64,000 nt of DNA. Source: JARRPM01 sp963792815 (lineage in GTDB: Bacteria; Pseudomonadota; Gammaproteobacteria; Pseudomonadales; Halieaceae). The notes below the pieces were generated by a model. It did no database searches. It was not told the origin of the DNA and saw only the letters and a list, made by a program, of their open reading frames with translations. The stretch spans positions 186,001-250,000 of the forward strand of contig CAWBXR010000003.1 of NCBI GenBank assembly GCA_963792815.1. Reading direction: 5' to 3'. How positions within the stretch are numbered: position 1 is the first letter of the stretch; the number at the start of each line of letters is the position of its first letter. The translations under genes were made by a program, and so were the position numbers. This document shows positions 44,448 to 53,804 of this stretch, in pieces.

Positions 44448-45717
44448 GGTTTTACTCGTGGCGGCCAGCCTGGCGGCCACTCTTTTGCTTACCCCCGGGG
44501 TACGAGCGGCAACCGAGCTCATGGACCAGGTGGTGGCTATCGTCGACGATGACATCATCATGGCCAGCGAATTGCGGGAGCGCGTTGACGCCCTCATCAA
44601 GACGCTCCAGTCACGGGGTATGGACATACCGCCGGAGGACGAGATGATCCGCGAAACCCTGGACCGGCTGATCCTGGAAAGTATCCAGCTGCAAAAGGGC
44701 CTGCGTGTGGGTGTGCGTATCTCGGATGCCCAGCTCGATGCCGCAATCCAGAACATCGCCGCCCAGAACCGCATGACCCTCGAGCAGTTCAGCGCGGCGC
44801 TGGAGCAACAGGGCCAGTCCTATCCCGCGATGCGCGAACAAGTGCGCAAGGAGATGATCATCCAGCGGGTCCAGGCCGGCAACGTCAACCAGCGTATCCA
44901 GATAACACCCAAGGAAGTGGACAACTTTCTGGCCACCGAGGACGGCAAAAAGCTGACCCAGTCGGAATACCACATGCTGCACGCCCTGCTGCCCATCTCC
45001 CCGGATACCGATCCTGCCCGGGTATCGGCGGCACAGGCGCACGTCAGCCAGTTGCTGCAGCGAATTCGCGCCGGACAGCCCTTCGAAGAGGCCATCCGCT
45101 CAAGCGCGAACCCGTACCGCTTCAATGGCGGCGACCTGGGGTGGCGCAAGGCAGAGGACCTGCCCTCGCTGTTCTCGGACGTGGCGCCCAAGCTCGCCAA
45201 GGGTGAAACTTCTGATCCCATTCGCAGCGACAGTGGCTTTCACCTTGTCTACATGCAGGATATCCGTGGCGGCGAGCAGATTGTCGCCCAGACCCAGGTA
45301 CGCCACATCCTGGTTAAGCCCTCAGAGATCCTCACGGATGAGCAGGCCCGCGAACTGGTGCTGAGCCTGCGCAACCGGATTGAAGCCGGGGAGGATTTCG
45401 CTGCGCTGGCCAGGGAGTACTCGGAGGACATCGGCTCGGCCCAGGAAGGTGGCGAGCTGGGCTGGACCAGCCCGGGACAAATGGTGCCGGAGTTCGAACA
45501 GGCGATGAAGGCGACTGCCGTGGGCGAAATTTCCGCGCCGGTGCGCTCCCAGTTTGGCTGGCATATCCTCGAGGTGGAAGGCCGCCGTGACCAGGACATG
45601 ACCAGCCAGGCCCTGCGCAACAAAGCCGGCGAATTCCTGCACAACCGCAAATACCAGGAGGAACTGGACGCCTGGTTGCAGCAGATTCGCGACGAAGCCT
45701 TCGTGGATATCAAATAG
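44437..45717 (+). CDS. surA: Periplasmic chaperone / peptidyl-prolyl isomerase SurA
   Basis: Escorts outer-membrane proteins such as LptD to the BAM complex. The 426-aa precursor has a signal peptide (~1-24), an N-terminal chaperone domain, and two parvulin domains (~residues 180-275 with HMLHALLPIS, and ~288-390 with VRHILVKPSEIL and GELGWTSPGQMVPEFEQA). Its start lies inside the end of lptD, so the two are translationally coupled. Confidence 0.96.
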   Translation: MNIRVLLVAASLAATLLLTPGVRAATELMDQVVAIVDDDIIMASELRERVDALIKTLQSRGMDIPPEDEMIRETLDRLILESIQLQKGLRVGVRISDAQLDAAIQNIAAQNRMTLEQFSAALEQQGQSYPAMREQVRKEMIIQRVQAGNVNQRIQITPKEVDNFLATEDGKKLTQSEYHMLHALLPISPDTDPARVSAAQAHVSQLLQRIRAGQPFEEAIRSSANPYRFNGGDLGWRKAEDLPSLFSDVAPKLAKGETSDPIRSDSGFHLVYMQDIRGGEQIVAQTQVRHILVKPSEILTDEQARELVLSLRNRIEAGEDFAALAREYSEDIGSAQEGGELGWTSPGQMVPEFEQAMKATAVGEISAPVRSQFGWHILEVEGRRDQDMTSQALRNKAGEFLHNRKYQEELDAWLQQIRDEAFVDIK

Positions 45718-45729
45718 GAATACCGGGCC

Positions 45730-46722
45730 GTGGCTATCCCGCGAATTGCCATCACCCCGGGGGAACCTGCGGGTATCGGCCCGGACATCGTGCTGCAAGC
45801 GGCCCGGGGCCAGTGGCAGGCGGAGCTGGTGGCGGTGGCCGACCCGGTCCTGTTGCAGGAGCGGGCCAGCCTGCTGGGCCTGCCACTCACCCTGGAACCG
45901 GTCGACCTGGCCGCGCCCGCACAAGCACACAAGCCCGGCACACTGCGGGTACTGCCGGTGGCACTGGCGGGTCCCTGTCGCCCGGGGAAGCTGGACCCGC
46001 TGAACGCTCCCTACGTCGTTGCGACCCTGCAGCAGGCGGTGGACGGCTGCCTGCGGCGGGATTTCGCGGCGATGGTCACCGCGCCGGTGCAGAAATCCGC
46101 GATCAATGACGCCGGCATCCCCTTCACCGGCCACACTGAATTCCTGGCCGCGGCCACCGGCACCGCCAGGGTTGTGATGATGCTCGCCACCCCCGCCATG
46201 CGGGTGGCCCTGGCCACCACCCACCTGCCACTGGCAGCGGTGCCCGCGGCCATCACCCGGGAGTTGTTGCTGGAGACACTGCAGATCCTGGTACACGACC
46301 TGCGCGCCAAGTTCGGCCTGGCTCGACCGCGGGTTGCGGTGCTGGGCCTGAACCCCCACGCGGGCGAGGGCGGCCACATGGGGCGCGAGGAAATCGATAC
46401 CATCGTGCCGGTGCTGGAGCAACTGCGCGCCCTGGGCTTGAACCTGCAGGGGCCGCTACCGGCCGATACCGCCTTCAATCCCAAGGTGCTCGAACACTGC
46501 GACGCCGTGTTCGCCATGTATCACGACCAGGGCCTGCCGGTACTGAAATACGCCGGCTTTGGCAATGCAGTCAACATCACCCTGGGCTTACCGATTATTC
46601 GCACCTCGGTGGACCACGGCACGGCACTGGACATCGCCGGCAGCGGCAAGGCTGACGTGGGCAGCCTGGAGCAGGCACTGGCCTGCGCCATCGACATGGC
46701 CGGACGCCAGGCGCAGGAGTGA
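45730..46722 (+). CDS. pdxA: 4-hydroxythreonine-4-phosphate dehydrogenase
   Basis: NAD-dependent step in vitamin B6 synthesis. The 330-aa protein starts with GTG and shows ITPGEPAGIGPDI, the metal-binding GHTEFLA, LGLNPHAGEGGHMG and YHDQGLPVLKYAGFGNAVN. It is 12 nt after surA. In most relatives rsmA follows directly; here two inverted ABC-transporter genes intervene. Confidence 0.96.
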   Translation: MAIPRIAITPGEPAGIGPDIVLQAARGQWQAELVAVADPVLLQERASLLGLPLTLEPVDLAAPAQAHKPGTLRVLPVALAGPCRPGKLDPLNAPYVVATLQQAVDGCLRRDFAAMVTAPVQKSAINDAGIPFTGHTEFLAAATGTARVVMMLATPAMRVALATTHLPLAAVPAAITRELLLETLQILVHDLRAKFGLARPRVAVLGLNPHAGEGGHMGREEIDTIVPVLEQLRALGLNLQGPLPADTAFNPKVLEHCDAVFAMYHDQGLPVLKYAGFGNAVNITLGLPIIRTSVDHGTALDIAGSGKADVGSLEQALACAIDMAGRQAQE

Positions 46723-46727
46723 GCTGG

Positions 46728-46745
46728 ACCCCTCAGGGGTATTGT
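46728..46745 (+). terminator. Possible terminator after pdxA
   Basis: acccc-tca-ggggt followed by attgt, 5 nt after the pdxA stop and ahead of a convergent gene. The stem is short and the T-run poor. Confidence 0.35.
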
Positions 46746-46758
46746 CGGGAAGTGTTTG

Positions 46759-47463
46759 TCAGCCGATGGCGTTGTAGGCGCGCAAAACCTCGGCGGGATC
46801 ACCCTCCGCAAGGATGGCCCCCTTGTGGAGACAGATCGCACGGTTGCAGACTTCCCGCACCTGTTTTTCCATGTGGGATACGAAGACCACGGTCTGGTCG
46901 CCACTGATCCGGCTCTTCATCGCAGCCTCCGCTTTTTTCCGGAACTGGACGTCACCGACGCTCAATACCTCGTCGATCAGCAGAATGTCGACATGCGTTT
47001 TCAGGGCCGTGGTAAACCCCAGGCGCGCCAGCATCCCGGATGAATAGGTTTTCACCCGCTCTTCAAAGGAATCCCCGAGGTCGGAGAACTCCTTGATCTC
47101 CTCGAGATAACTGCGGGCCTGGTGCGCGCTTGCGCCCTGCAACATGGCCGCGAGCATGGCGTTATCGCGACCGGAGAGGTCGGGCCGGAAGCCCAGGCCA
47201 AGCGTCAGCAGTGACGAGGTTTTACCCGGGCGCTGGCGCACCCTGCCGCTGGTGGGCGCCAGAATGCCCGCCATCAGGCGCAGCAGGGTGGATTTACCTA
47301 CCCCGTTGCGACCGATAATCCCCAGGGTCTCTCCCTCGTGAACCTGCAGGGACACCGAGTCCAGCACGTGGTGGGACCCGTGGTCAAAAGACTTGCGGCT
47401 TGAATGGTAGCTCAGCGACACATTTTCCAGTGCCAGCATCGGCTCGCGATTACTCTTGCTCAT
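46759..47463 (-). CDS. Polysaccharide ABC exporter, ATP-binding subunit
   Basis: A 234-aa ATPase of the KpsT/Wzt/TagH type that powers export of a capsular, O-antigen or similar polymer. Walker A GRNGVGKSTLL (~residue 52), the signature KTYSSGMLARLGF (~145) and Walker B DILLIDEVLSVGD (~165) are intact; SVGD and the following Phe/Lys-rich switch are typical of the polysaccharide exporters. No C-terminal carbohydrate-binding domain as in Wzt, so it is the short KpsT form. Its start overlaps the permease stop by 1 nt. Confidence 0.88.
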   Translation of the reverse strand: MSKSNREPMLALENVSLSYHSSRKSFDHGSHHVLDSVSLQVHEGETLGIIGRNGVGKSTLLRLMAGILAPTSGRVRQRPGKTSSLLTLGLGFRPDLSGRDNAMLAAMLQGASAHQARSYLEEIKEFSDLGDSFEERVKTYSSGMLARLGFTTALKTHVDILLIDEVLSVGDVQFRKKAEAAMKSRISGDQTVVFVSHMEKQVREVCNRAICLHKGAILAEGDPAEVLRAYNAIG

Positions 47464-48236
47464 CAGGACAGCGCTCGCAGGGCGAGATACTGGCTGAACC
47501 GGCGCATCAGCAGGACAGTTACCAGCAGCAGGACAACAGAGCCGACGCCGATCAGCAGCAGGTGCGACATATCGGGCGCGGTGTTGTGCATGAGCACCTG
47601 GCGGTAGGCATCCAGGATAAATGCCAGCGGGTTCAGCGCCAGCACCATTTCGGTCCTTTCGGGATCACCCAGTGTCCGCACATCCCAGAATATGCCGGAA
47701 GTGAACAGCAAAAAGGTCATGCCCAGGGAGATCACCATGCTGAAATCCCGCACGATGCAGACCAGGCAGGCGCCGACAAAGGAACAGGCCACGATCATCA
47801 GGTAGTTCACCAGCACTATCGGTAGCAGGAACAACCAGGTGGGGTCGGGGCTGAAACCGCGAGCGAAGAGAAAACAGAACAGCAGCAGGAAAACGGCCAT
47901 TTGCCGGTAGACCCCTTCCTGGATCACCGACAGGGGAAACAGGGTCTTGGTCACGCTGATCCGACCGATGAGTCCCTTGTTGGCCGGGATGCTGTTCGAG
48001 GCCTGGTTTACCGACTTGGAGAACCAGATAAACGCCAGTTTCCCGCACATGAGGAATACCAGGAAGTCGCCCCGCCCGGTGTCGAGGATCAGCTCGAATA
48101 CCACGTAGAACACTGCGACAAACAGCAGCGGCTCCAACAACCACCACAGGTACCCAAGGAAATACCGGGAGGCGTCTGCCCGCAGGGCCATTCGCGCCAT
48201 GGTGTCCATGAGGCGGAAATACTGGGATATGGACAT
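47463..48236 (-). CDS. Polysaccharide ABC exporter, permease subunit
   Basis: A 257-aa ABC-2 type permease (KpsM/Wzm-like) with about six membrane helices. LGYLWWLLEPLLFVAVFYVVF near residue 28 and SNSIPANKGLIGRISVTKTLFP near residue 90 (given in part) are typical of the family. It is the first gene of a two-gene operon with the ATPase, lying in opposite orientation between pdxA and rsmA. No glycosyltransferase genes are nearby, so the exported polymer is unknown. Confidence 0.87.
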   Translation of the reverse strand: MSISQYFRLMDTMARMALRADASRYFLGYLWWLLEPLLFVAVFYVVFELILDTGRGDFLVFLMCGKLAFIWFSKSVNQASNSIPANKGLIGRISVTKTLFPLSVIQEGVYRQMAVFLLLFCFLFARGFSPDPTWLFLLPIVLVNYLMIVACSFVGACLVCIVRDFSMVISLGMTFLLFTSGIFWDVRTLGDPERTEMVLALNPLAFILDAYRQVLMHNTAPDMSHLLLIGVGSVVLLLVTVLLMRRFSQYLALRALS

Positions 48237-48347
48237 TGAGCCGGCGCCAGTGGGATAAGTTCGGATACATCAATTTGCGCAGCATTCTAGCAAAAGGGCT
48301 GCGCGCTGGTAATGGTTAAAAAGAGCTGGCGCGTTACAATGCCCGCC

Positions 48348-49136
48348 ATGAGCAAACCCCAACATCACGCGCGCAAGCGTTTCGGCCAGAATTTCCTGCA
48401 GGATGGCGGCGTCATCAACAACATCCTGCGGGCGATAAACCCCCTGCCTGAAGAGCACCTGGTGGAAATAGGCCCGGGCCAGGGCGCCCTGACCCAGCAA
48501 TTGTCCGCAAGTGGCTGCCAGCTCGACGTGATCGAGCTGGACCGGGACCTGGTACCGGGCCTGCTGGCCGCCTTCAGCGTGAATCCGCGGTTCAAGCTGC
48601 ACAGCGCCGACGCCCTGAAGTTTGATTTCAATTCGCTGGTAAGCGGTGCAGTGCCGCTGCGGGTTGTTGGCAACCTGCCTTACAACATATCGACACCGCT
48701 TATCTTCAAGCTGCTTGAGAACACCGCTATCATTCAGGATATGCACTTCATGCTGCAGCTTGAAGTGGTTGACCGCCTCGCCGCCTCGCCGGGCAACAAG
48801 GACTGGGGTCGGCTGGGGATCATGGCGCAATATCACTGTGAGGTAGAAAAGCTGTTCGAGGTGCCGCCGGAGGCGTTCAACCCGCAACCCAAGGTGCAGT
48901 CTGCGATCGTGCGGCTGGCGCCCCGGACGACATCGCCCTGGCCCGCCTGCGACACCCAGCTGCTGCGGCAGGTGGTACAGACGTCTTTCGGCCAGCGCCG
49001 CAAAACCTTGCGCAATAACCTGAAAGGGCTTATAGATACAACGCGCCTGGAGTCACTGGGCATAGACCCCGGAGCCAGGGCGGAAACGCTGACGCTCCCC
49101 CAGTTCATTGAGATTACGACAGCCATTCATGGATAA
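48348..49136 (+). CDS. rsmA: 16S rRNA dimethyladenosine transferase (KsgA)
   Basis: Dimethylates two adenosines near the 3' end of 16S rRNA. The 262-aa protein shows ARKRFGQNFLQD, the SAM motif LVEIGPGQGALTQ and the catalytic NLPYNISTPLIFKLL. Of three in-frame starts the last (MSKPQHHARK) fits homologues best; no strong ribosome site distinguishes them. It overlaps apaG by 8 nt. Confidence 0.94.
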   Translation: MSKPQHHARKRFGQNFLQDGGVINNILRAINPLPEEHLVEIGPGQGALTQQLSASGCQLDVIELDRDLVPGLLAAFSVNPRFKLHSADALKFDFNSLVSGAVPLRVVGNLPYNISTPLIFKLLENTAIIQDMHFMLQLEVVDRLAASPGNKDWGRLGIMAQYHCEVEKLFEVPPEAFNPQPKVQSAIVRLAPRTTSPWPACDTQLLRQVVQTSFGQRRKTLRNNLKGLIDTTRLESLGIDPGARAETLTLPQFIEITTAIHG

Positions 49137-49551
49137 AGCCGATAATACCGGGGCCACTGAAACGCAGGTGGACGTAAAAGTCGTAACCGCCTACCTGGCG
49201 GCTCATTCGCGTCCGGAGCAGCAGCAGTACGCCTTCGCCTACACGATTACTATCACCAACGACAGCGATGTACCGGTACAGCTGCTGTCCCGCCACTGGA
49301 TCATCACTGACGCCGACAACGCCGTGCAGGAAGTGCGCGGCGAGGGCGTGGTGGGGGAGCAGCCCCTGATTCCCCCGGGGGAGTCTTTCCGCTATACCAG
49401 CGGCGCTACCCTGACCACCCCGGTGGGCTGCATGGAAGGCAGCTACACCATGGCGCAGCGCCGGGAAGGGACGCGGCCCACTGCCGATGACAAGCGATTC
49501 CAGGTGCCGATCCCGGCCTTTTCCCTCCACACACCGAAAGCGCTGCACTAG
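49129..49551 (+). CDS. apaG: ApaG/CoaG domain protein
   Basis: A 140-aa fibronectin-like beta-sandwich protein, linked in many bacteria to the rsmA-apaH operon. YAFAYTITITNDSDVPVQLLSR and GVVGEQPLIPPGESFRYTSG (in part) and GSYTM are the conserved ApaG blocks. The molecular role is unclear in the literature. It begins inside the rsmA end and is 9 nt ahead of apaH. Confidence 0.93.
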   Translation: MDKADNTGATETQVDVKVVTAYLAAHSRPEQQQYAFAYTITITNDSDVPVQLLSRHWIITDADNAVQEVRGEGVVGEQPLIPPGESFRYTSGATLTTPVGCMEGSYTMAQRREGTRPTADDKRFQVPIPAFSLHTPKALH

Positions 49552-49560
49552 GACCGGGGG

Positions 49561-50397
49561 ATGAGCACCTACGTCGTCGGCGATATCCAGGGTTGCCTGC
49601 AACCGCTGAAGTGCCTGCTGAAAAAGGTCTCGTTCAACCCGGACAAGGACGTATTGTGGTCGGTCGGGGATATCGTCAACCGTGGGCCGCGCTGCCTGAA
49701 AACCCTGCGCTTTCTGCACGCCATGCGCGACAACCTGGTGCTGGTGCTGGGCAATCATGACCTGCACCTGCTGGCGGTGGCGGCTGGCGTGCGCAAGCCC
49801 AACCGCTCCGACACACTGGAAAAAATACTCAAGGCGCCGGATAAGGAAACCCTGCTGACCTGGCTGCTGCACCGCCCCCTCCTCCACCACGAACACGGTT
49901 TTACCCTGGTGCACGCGGGCATTCCGCCCCAGTGGTCTGTAGAGGATGCCGGGAACCGGGCCAGGGAAGTGGAAGCGGTACTGCAAAGCCCCAGCTGCAT
50001 CGAATTTTTCAAGCACATGTACGGCAACGAACCCCTGGTCTGGTCGGACGAGCTGACCGGCATGCCCCGGCTGCGGGTTATCACCAACTACCTGACCCGG
50101 ATGCGTTTCTGCACCAGCCATGGCGTGCTCGACCTCGACAGCAAGGGACCCAGCCCTGACCTGGGCAAGGTGGCGGTTTCAGCCTGGTTCAGCCACCCTC
50201 GCCGCAAGACCGCTAAGGAGAAAATCCTGTTCGGTCACTGGGCCTCCATCGAGGGCCAGACCGACCACCCCAATGTGATCGGGCTGGATACCGGCTGCGT
50301 CTGGGGCGGGGCCCTGTCGCTGTACGAGTTGGAGACCGGGCGCTGGATCAGTTGCCAGTGCCGCAACGGCAAGTGCAAGAGGGGCAAATGCAATTAG
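49561..50397 (+). CDS. apaH: Diadenosine tetraphosphatase (symmetrical)
   Basis: Splits Ap4A into two ADP and also removes NpnN caps from RNA. The 278-aa protein has the phosphoesterase metal motifs YVVGDIQGC (residue ~5), SVGDIVNRG (~35) and VLGNHDLHLL (~60). The C-terminal tail NGKCKRGKCN is Cys/Lys-rich and unusual. Third gene of rsmA-apaG-apaH. Confidence 0.95.
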   Translation: MSTYVVGDIQGCLQPLKCLLKKVSFNPDKDVLWSVGDIVNRGPRCLKTLRFLHAMRDNLVLVLGNHDLHLLAVAAGVRKPNRSDTLEKILKAPDKETLLTWLLHRPLLHHEHGFTLVHAGIPPQWSVEDAGNRAREVEAVLQSPSCIEFFKHMYGNEPLVWSDELTGMPRLRVITNYLTRMRFCTSHGVLDLDSKGPSPDLGKVAVSAWFSHPRRKTAKEKILFGHWASIEGQTDHPNVIGLDTGCVWGGALSLYELETGRWISCQCRNGKCKRGKCN

Positions 50398-50428
50398 TGG
50401 TCGCGGCCCCGGGCCGGCGGCGACCCCG

Positions 50429-51661
50429 GTGAAAGTCTACCTGGTCGGTGGCGCCGTGCGGGACGCCCTGCTGGGCTATCCCACCAGCGAGCGGGACTGG
50501 GTAGTAGTGGGCGCCAGCCCCCAGGATATGCTGGAGCAGGGCTACCAGCAGGTCGGCAGGGATTTCCCCGTTTTCCTGCATCCCACCACAAAAGATGAGT
50601 ACGCCCTGGCGCGCACGGAGCGCAAATCCGGCCACGGCTACACCGGCTTCGCAGTGCACTGCGACCCCTCGGTTACCCTGGAGCAGGACCTGATGCGCCG
50701 GGACCTCACGGTAAACGCTATCGCACAGGCCGACTCGGGGGAGCTTATCGACCCCTACGGTGGCAGGGCGGACCTCGAGGCAAAAATCCTCCGCCACGTG
50801 TCGGCCGCCTTCGTGGAAGATCCGCTGCGGGTGCTGCGCACGGCGCGCTTCGCCGCCCGCTATGCCCACCTGGGATTCACCGTTGCCCCGGAAACCATGG
50901 AGCTGATGGCGGATATCGTGCGCCAGGGCGAACTGGCACACCTGCCGGCGGAGCGGGTGTGGGTGGAGCTGGAGCGCGCCCTGGGCGAGCCCAACCCCGA
51001 GGTGTTTGTCGAGGTTCTGCGCGAGTGCGGGGCACTGGCAGCGCTGTTACCTGAAGTGGATGCGCTGTTTGGCGTACCGCAGACGGCGGAATATCACCCG
51101 GAAATCGACACCGGCATTCACACCCTGATGGCCCTGCAACAGGCGACCCGGCTCAGCCCGGCCACGGATGTGCGCTTTGCGGTCCTGATCCACGACCTGG
51201 GCAAGGGCACTACCCCGGCCGGGGAATGGCCCCGCCATATTGCCCACGAACAGCGCGGGTTGAGCCTGGTAAAGCGCGTCTGCCAGCGCCTGAAAGCGCC
51301 CGGCCAGTACCGGGAGCTGGCCCTGAAAGTGTGCGAGTACCACACCCACTGCCACCGCGCGCTGGAGCTGCGCGGCAAGACCCTGCTGAAGTTATTCAAC
51401 GCTACCGACGCCCTGCGCCGCCCCGATCGCTTCGAGGCCTTCCTGCTGGCCTGCGAGGCGGATGCCCGGGGGCGCCTGGGGCTGGAACAACGGGATTATC
51501 CCCAGGTGGATTACCTGCGCCGGGGCCTGGGCGTCGCCCGGGAGGTAACCGCCGCACAGTTCGCAGGCGAGGGCGTGGAAGGCAAGGCACTGGGAGAGGC
51601 AATCAGCGCGGAACGGATACGGCGGCTGGACGCCCTGCGCGATGAGCACCGACCCCCTTAG
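50429..51661 (+). CDS. cca: CCA tRNA nucleotidyltransferase, multifunctional type
   Basis: Adds and repairs the 3' CCA of tRNA. The 410-aa enzyme starts with GTG: VYLVGGAVRDALLG and ERDWVVVG form the class II nucleotidyltransferase site, RRDLTVNAIAQ follows. An HD phosphohydrolase domain is present from ~residue 225 (HTLMALQQATR, LIHDLGKGTTP), the long gammaproteobacterial form. It follows apaH by 31 nt. Confidence 0.96.
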   Translation: MKVYLVGGAVRDALLGYPTSERDWVVVGASPQDMLEQGYQQVGRDFPVFLHPTTKDEYALARTERKSGHGYTGFAVHCDPSVTLEQDLMRRDLTVNAIAQADSGELIDPYGGRADLEAKILRHVSAAFVEDPLRVLRTARFAARYAHLGFTVAPETMELMADIVRQGELAHLPAERVWVELERALGEPNPEVFVEVLRECGALAALLPEVDALFGVPQTAEYHPEIDTGIHTLMALQQATRLSPATDVRFAVLIHDLGKGTTPAGEWPRHIAHEQRGLSLVKRVCQRLKAPGQYRELALKVCEYHTHCHRALELRGKTLLKLFNATDALRRPDRFEAFLLACEADARGRLGLEQRDYPQVDYLRRGLGVAREVTAAQFAGEGVEGKALGEAISAERIRRLDALRDEHRPP

Positions 51662-51694
51662 GGCCGAAGGGCCTGCGACGGGACAGGGCTCGGT

Positions 51695-52207
51695 TCAGGC
51701 TCGCGAAATCCAGCGGCCGCGCCACTGGAAATCCACTTTCGCCAGCGCCTGGGCATCCCGGTCGTAGCTCCGCCACAAATCCGCATAGCTCTTGCCCGCC
51801 AGCGGGTGTATCTCCGCGCCGGCAAGCTCTGCCAGCGGGCACAGCACGAAGGCGTTCTCGAGAATCTCCGGGCGGGGCAGTTCCACGCCCTCGATGCTGC
51901 CGGTGAGCTGGCCGTGGGTGAGTATGTCGATATCCAGCTGGCGCGGGCTGAAGCGGGTGGCGTTGGCCGGGCGGCCGTGCTCATACTCGATATGGCGCAA
52001 GCGGCGCGACAGCTCACCGGGGCTCAGCCCGGTCTCCACCCCCACCACCAGGTTCAGGAAGGGCTGGCCGTCAAAGCCAATGGCCTCACTGTCGTAGACC
52101 GAGGACAGGGCCAGCTCACCAAACAGTCCGACCAGGGCATCGAGGCCGGCGACAATATAGCGTTCGCGCTCAATGTTACTTCCCACCCCCAGGTACACCG
52201 CAGGCAT
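51695..52207 (-). CDS. folK: 6-hydroxymethyl-7,8-dihydropterin pyrophosphokinase
   Basis: Activates the pterin for folate synthesis. The 170-aa protein begins MPAVYLGVGSNIERE and contains RFSPRQLDIDIL, the family signature with metal-binding Asp pair. Its ATG overlaps the folB stop (TGATG). An open frame upstream of this start belongs to folB in another frame. Confidence 0.94.
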   Translation of the reverse strand: MPAVYLGVGSNIERERYIVAGLDALVGLFGELALSSVYDSEAIGFDGQPFLNLVVGVETGLSPGELSRRLRHIEYEHGRPANATRFSPRQLDIDILTHGQLTGSIEGVELPRPEILENAFVLCPLAELAGAEIHPLAGKSYADLWRSYDRDAQALAKVDFQWRGRWISRA

Positions 52208-52563
52208 CAGGGCCGCTCGCCTCGCTCGATGAGCACCCCGACATCCCGGGCGGCGGCAACCGCGCCGGGCTTGCACAGACGCAAGCGCAACCAGTGCACA
52301 CCGAACTCCCCCATGACGATCGCCGCGACCTGCTCGGCCATGGTCTCGATCAGCCTGAATTCACTCCCCTCTATAAAGGACAGCACCCTGGCGGACAGGG
52401 CAGCGTAGTCCAGGGCGTCCTCTATCCGGTCACTGCCGGCAGCGAGCCGGTTGTCCGTGGCCATTTCCAGGTCCAGCACCACGCTCTGGCGGATGCTGCG
52501 CTCCCAGTCGTAGACACCGATGACCGTGTTGGCCCGCAGTTCCCGGATGAACACGATATCCAT
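52207..52563 (-). CDS. folB: Dihydroneopterin aldolase
   Basis: Makes 6-hydroxymethyl-dihydropterin for FolK. The 118-aa product shows VIGVYDWERSIRQ with the conserved Glu, and LIETMAEQVAAIVM with the second active-site Glu. Start and stop overlap tsaD and folK respectively by one base (TGATG at both junctions), so tsaD-folB-folK is a coupled unit. plsY, which lies between tsaD and folB in Pseudomonas, is absent. Confidence 0.94.
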   Translation of the reverse strand: MDIVFIRELRANTVIGVYDWERSIRQSVVLDLEMATDNRLAAGSDRIEDALDYAALSARVLSFIEGSEFRLIETMAEQVAAIVMGEFGVHWLRLRLCKPGAVAAARDVGVLIERGERP

Positions 52564-53607
52564 CAGCCGTCTGCGCCCGCTGCCAGGGGCGGCAGCTCTT
52601 CCATCGGCCAGCGCGGGCGCACCCCGGTGATCGCGGCGTCCACCTGGCCCGCCTGCAGGCGCTGGGCGCCGGCATAGGCGATCATCGCGCCGTTGTCGGT
52701 GCAGTACCGCGGGGCCGGATAGAAAACCCTTGCGCCTTCCTTCGCCAGGGCCCGGGAAAGTTGCTGGCGCAGGTTGGTATTGGCACTGACGCCGCCGGCG
52801 ATCACCAGGGTCTTGAGTTGTTCCTGGCGCAGGGCCCGGCGACACTTGATCACCAGGGTGGCCACCACCGCCTCCTCGAAGGCGAGGGCGATATCACACT
52901 TGTCCTGCTCGCTCAGCTCACCCGCCACGGTGCATTCCGCCACGGTATTGAGCGTGTGGGTCTTGAGGCCGCTGAAACTGAAATCCAGCCCCGGGCGGTT
53001 CACCATGGGCCGGGGGAAGGTAAAACGCCCGGGGGTCCCGGCGCAACGCGAGGCGGGCGACATGCGGCCCGCCGGGATAGGGCAGGCCCAGCATCTTGGC
53101 CGCCTTGTCGAAGGCCTCGCCGGCGGCGTCGTCCAGGGACTCCCCCAGGATGCGGTACCGGCCAATGGCGTCCACCCGCACCAGCTGGGTGTGGCCGCCG
53201 GAGACCAGCAGGGCGACAAAAGGGTATTCCGGGTGGTCCTCTTCCAGCATCGGCGCCAGCAGGTGCCCCTCCATGTGGTGCACGCCCAGGGCGGGGACGC
53301 CCCAGCCCCAGGCGAGGGCGCGGGCCAGGGTCGCCCCCACCATCAGGGCGCCGACCAGCCCGGGCCCGGCGGTGTAGGCCACACCATCGATATCCGCAGC
53401 GGCGCAACCGGCCCGGGCCAGCACCTCCTCCACCAGCGGCAGGGTCTTGCGGATATGGTCCCGCGAAGCCAGCTCCGGCACTACCCCGCCGTACTCCACG
53501 TGGATATCCACCTGGCTGAACAGGGCGTCCGCCAGCAGGCCGCGCTCGGTGTCGTAGAGCGCGACTCCGGTCTCATCACAGGAGGTTTCCAGACCCAGGA
53601 TCAGCAT
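52563..53607 (-). pseudogene. tsaD: tRNA threonylcarbamoyladenosine synthase subunit TsaD, frameshifted
   Basis: Transfers threonylcarbamoyl to A37 of ANN-decoding tRNAs with TsaB and TsaE. The first frame holds MLILGLETSCDETGVAL, YTAGPGLVGALMVG and the metal-binding HHMEGH. After about codon 188 the frame breaks at plus-strand GG 53040-53041, where a single base would give ALRGTPGRFTFPRPM. The second frame continues with LDFSFSGLKTHTLNT and VIAGGVSANTNLRQQL. Removing one base gives 347 aa, the normal size. tsaD is essential in most bacteria, so a sequence error is the likely cause. Confidence 0.9.
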
Positions 53608-53701
53608 TGTTGCCACCGCATTGAATAAGAGGCGCATGATACTGGCTGGGCACCCCCCAGACCAGTGCGGCGCAGCCCCGCCGGGACCCCCTTTGGACCC
53701 T

Positions 53702-53730
53702 TTGCAAAAAGCCCCGGATAAGGATAGAAT
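53702..53730 (+). promoter_or_regulatory. Sigma-70-type promoter of rpsU operon
   Basis: TTGCAA (53702-53707) and TAGAAT (53725-53730) are spaced 17 bp and lie 75 bp ahead of rpsU, in the position expected for the macromolecular-synthesis operon promoter. Confidence 0.6.
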
Positions 53731-53804
53731 GCGCGCCCTTTCAGGTGACCAGTGTCCATCCGGATGACTGGCGCCCTAACATTGTAGAGACAGGTAAGGA
53801 ATTA

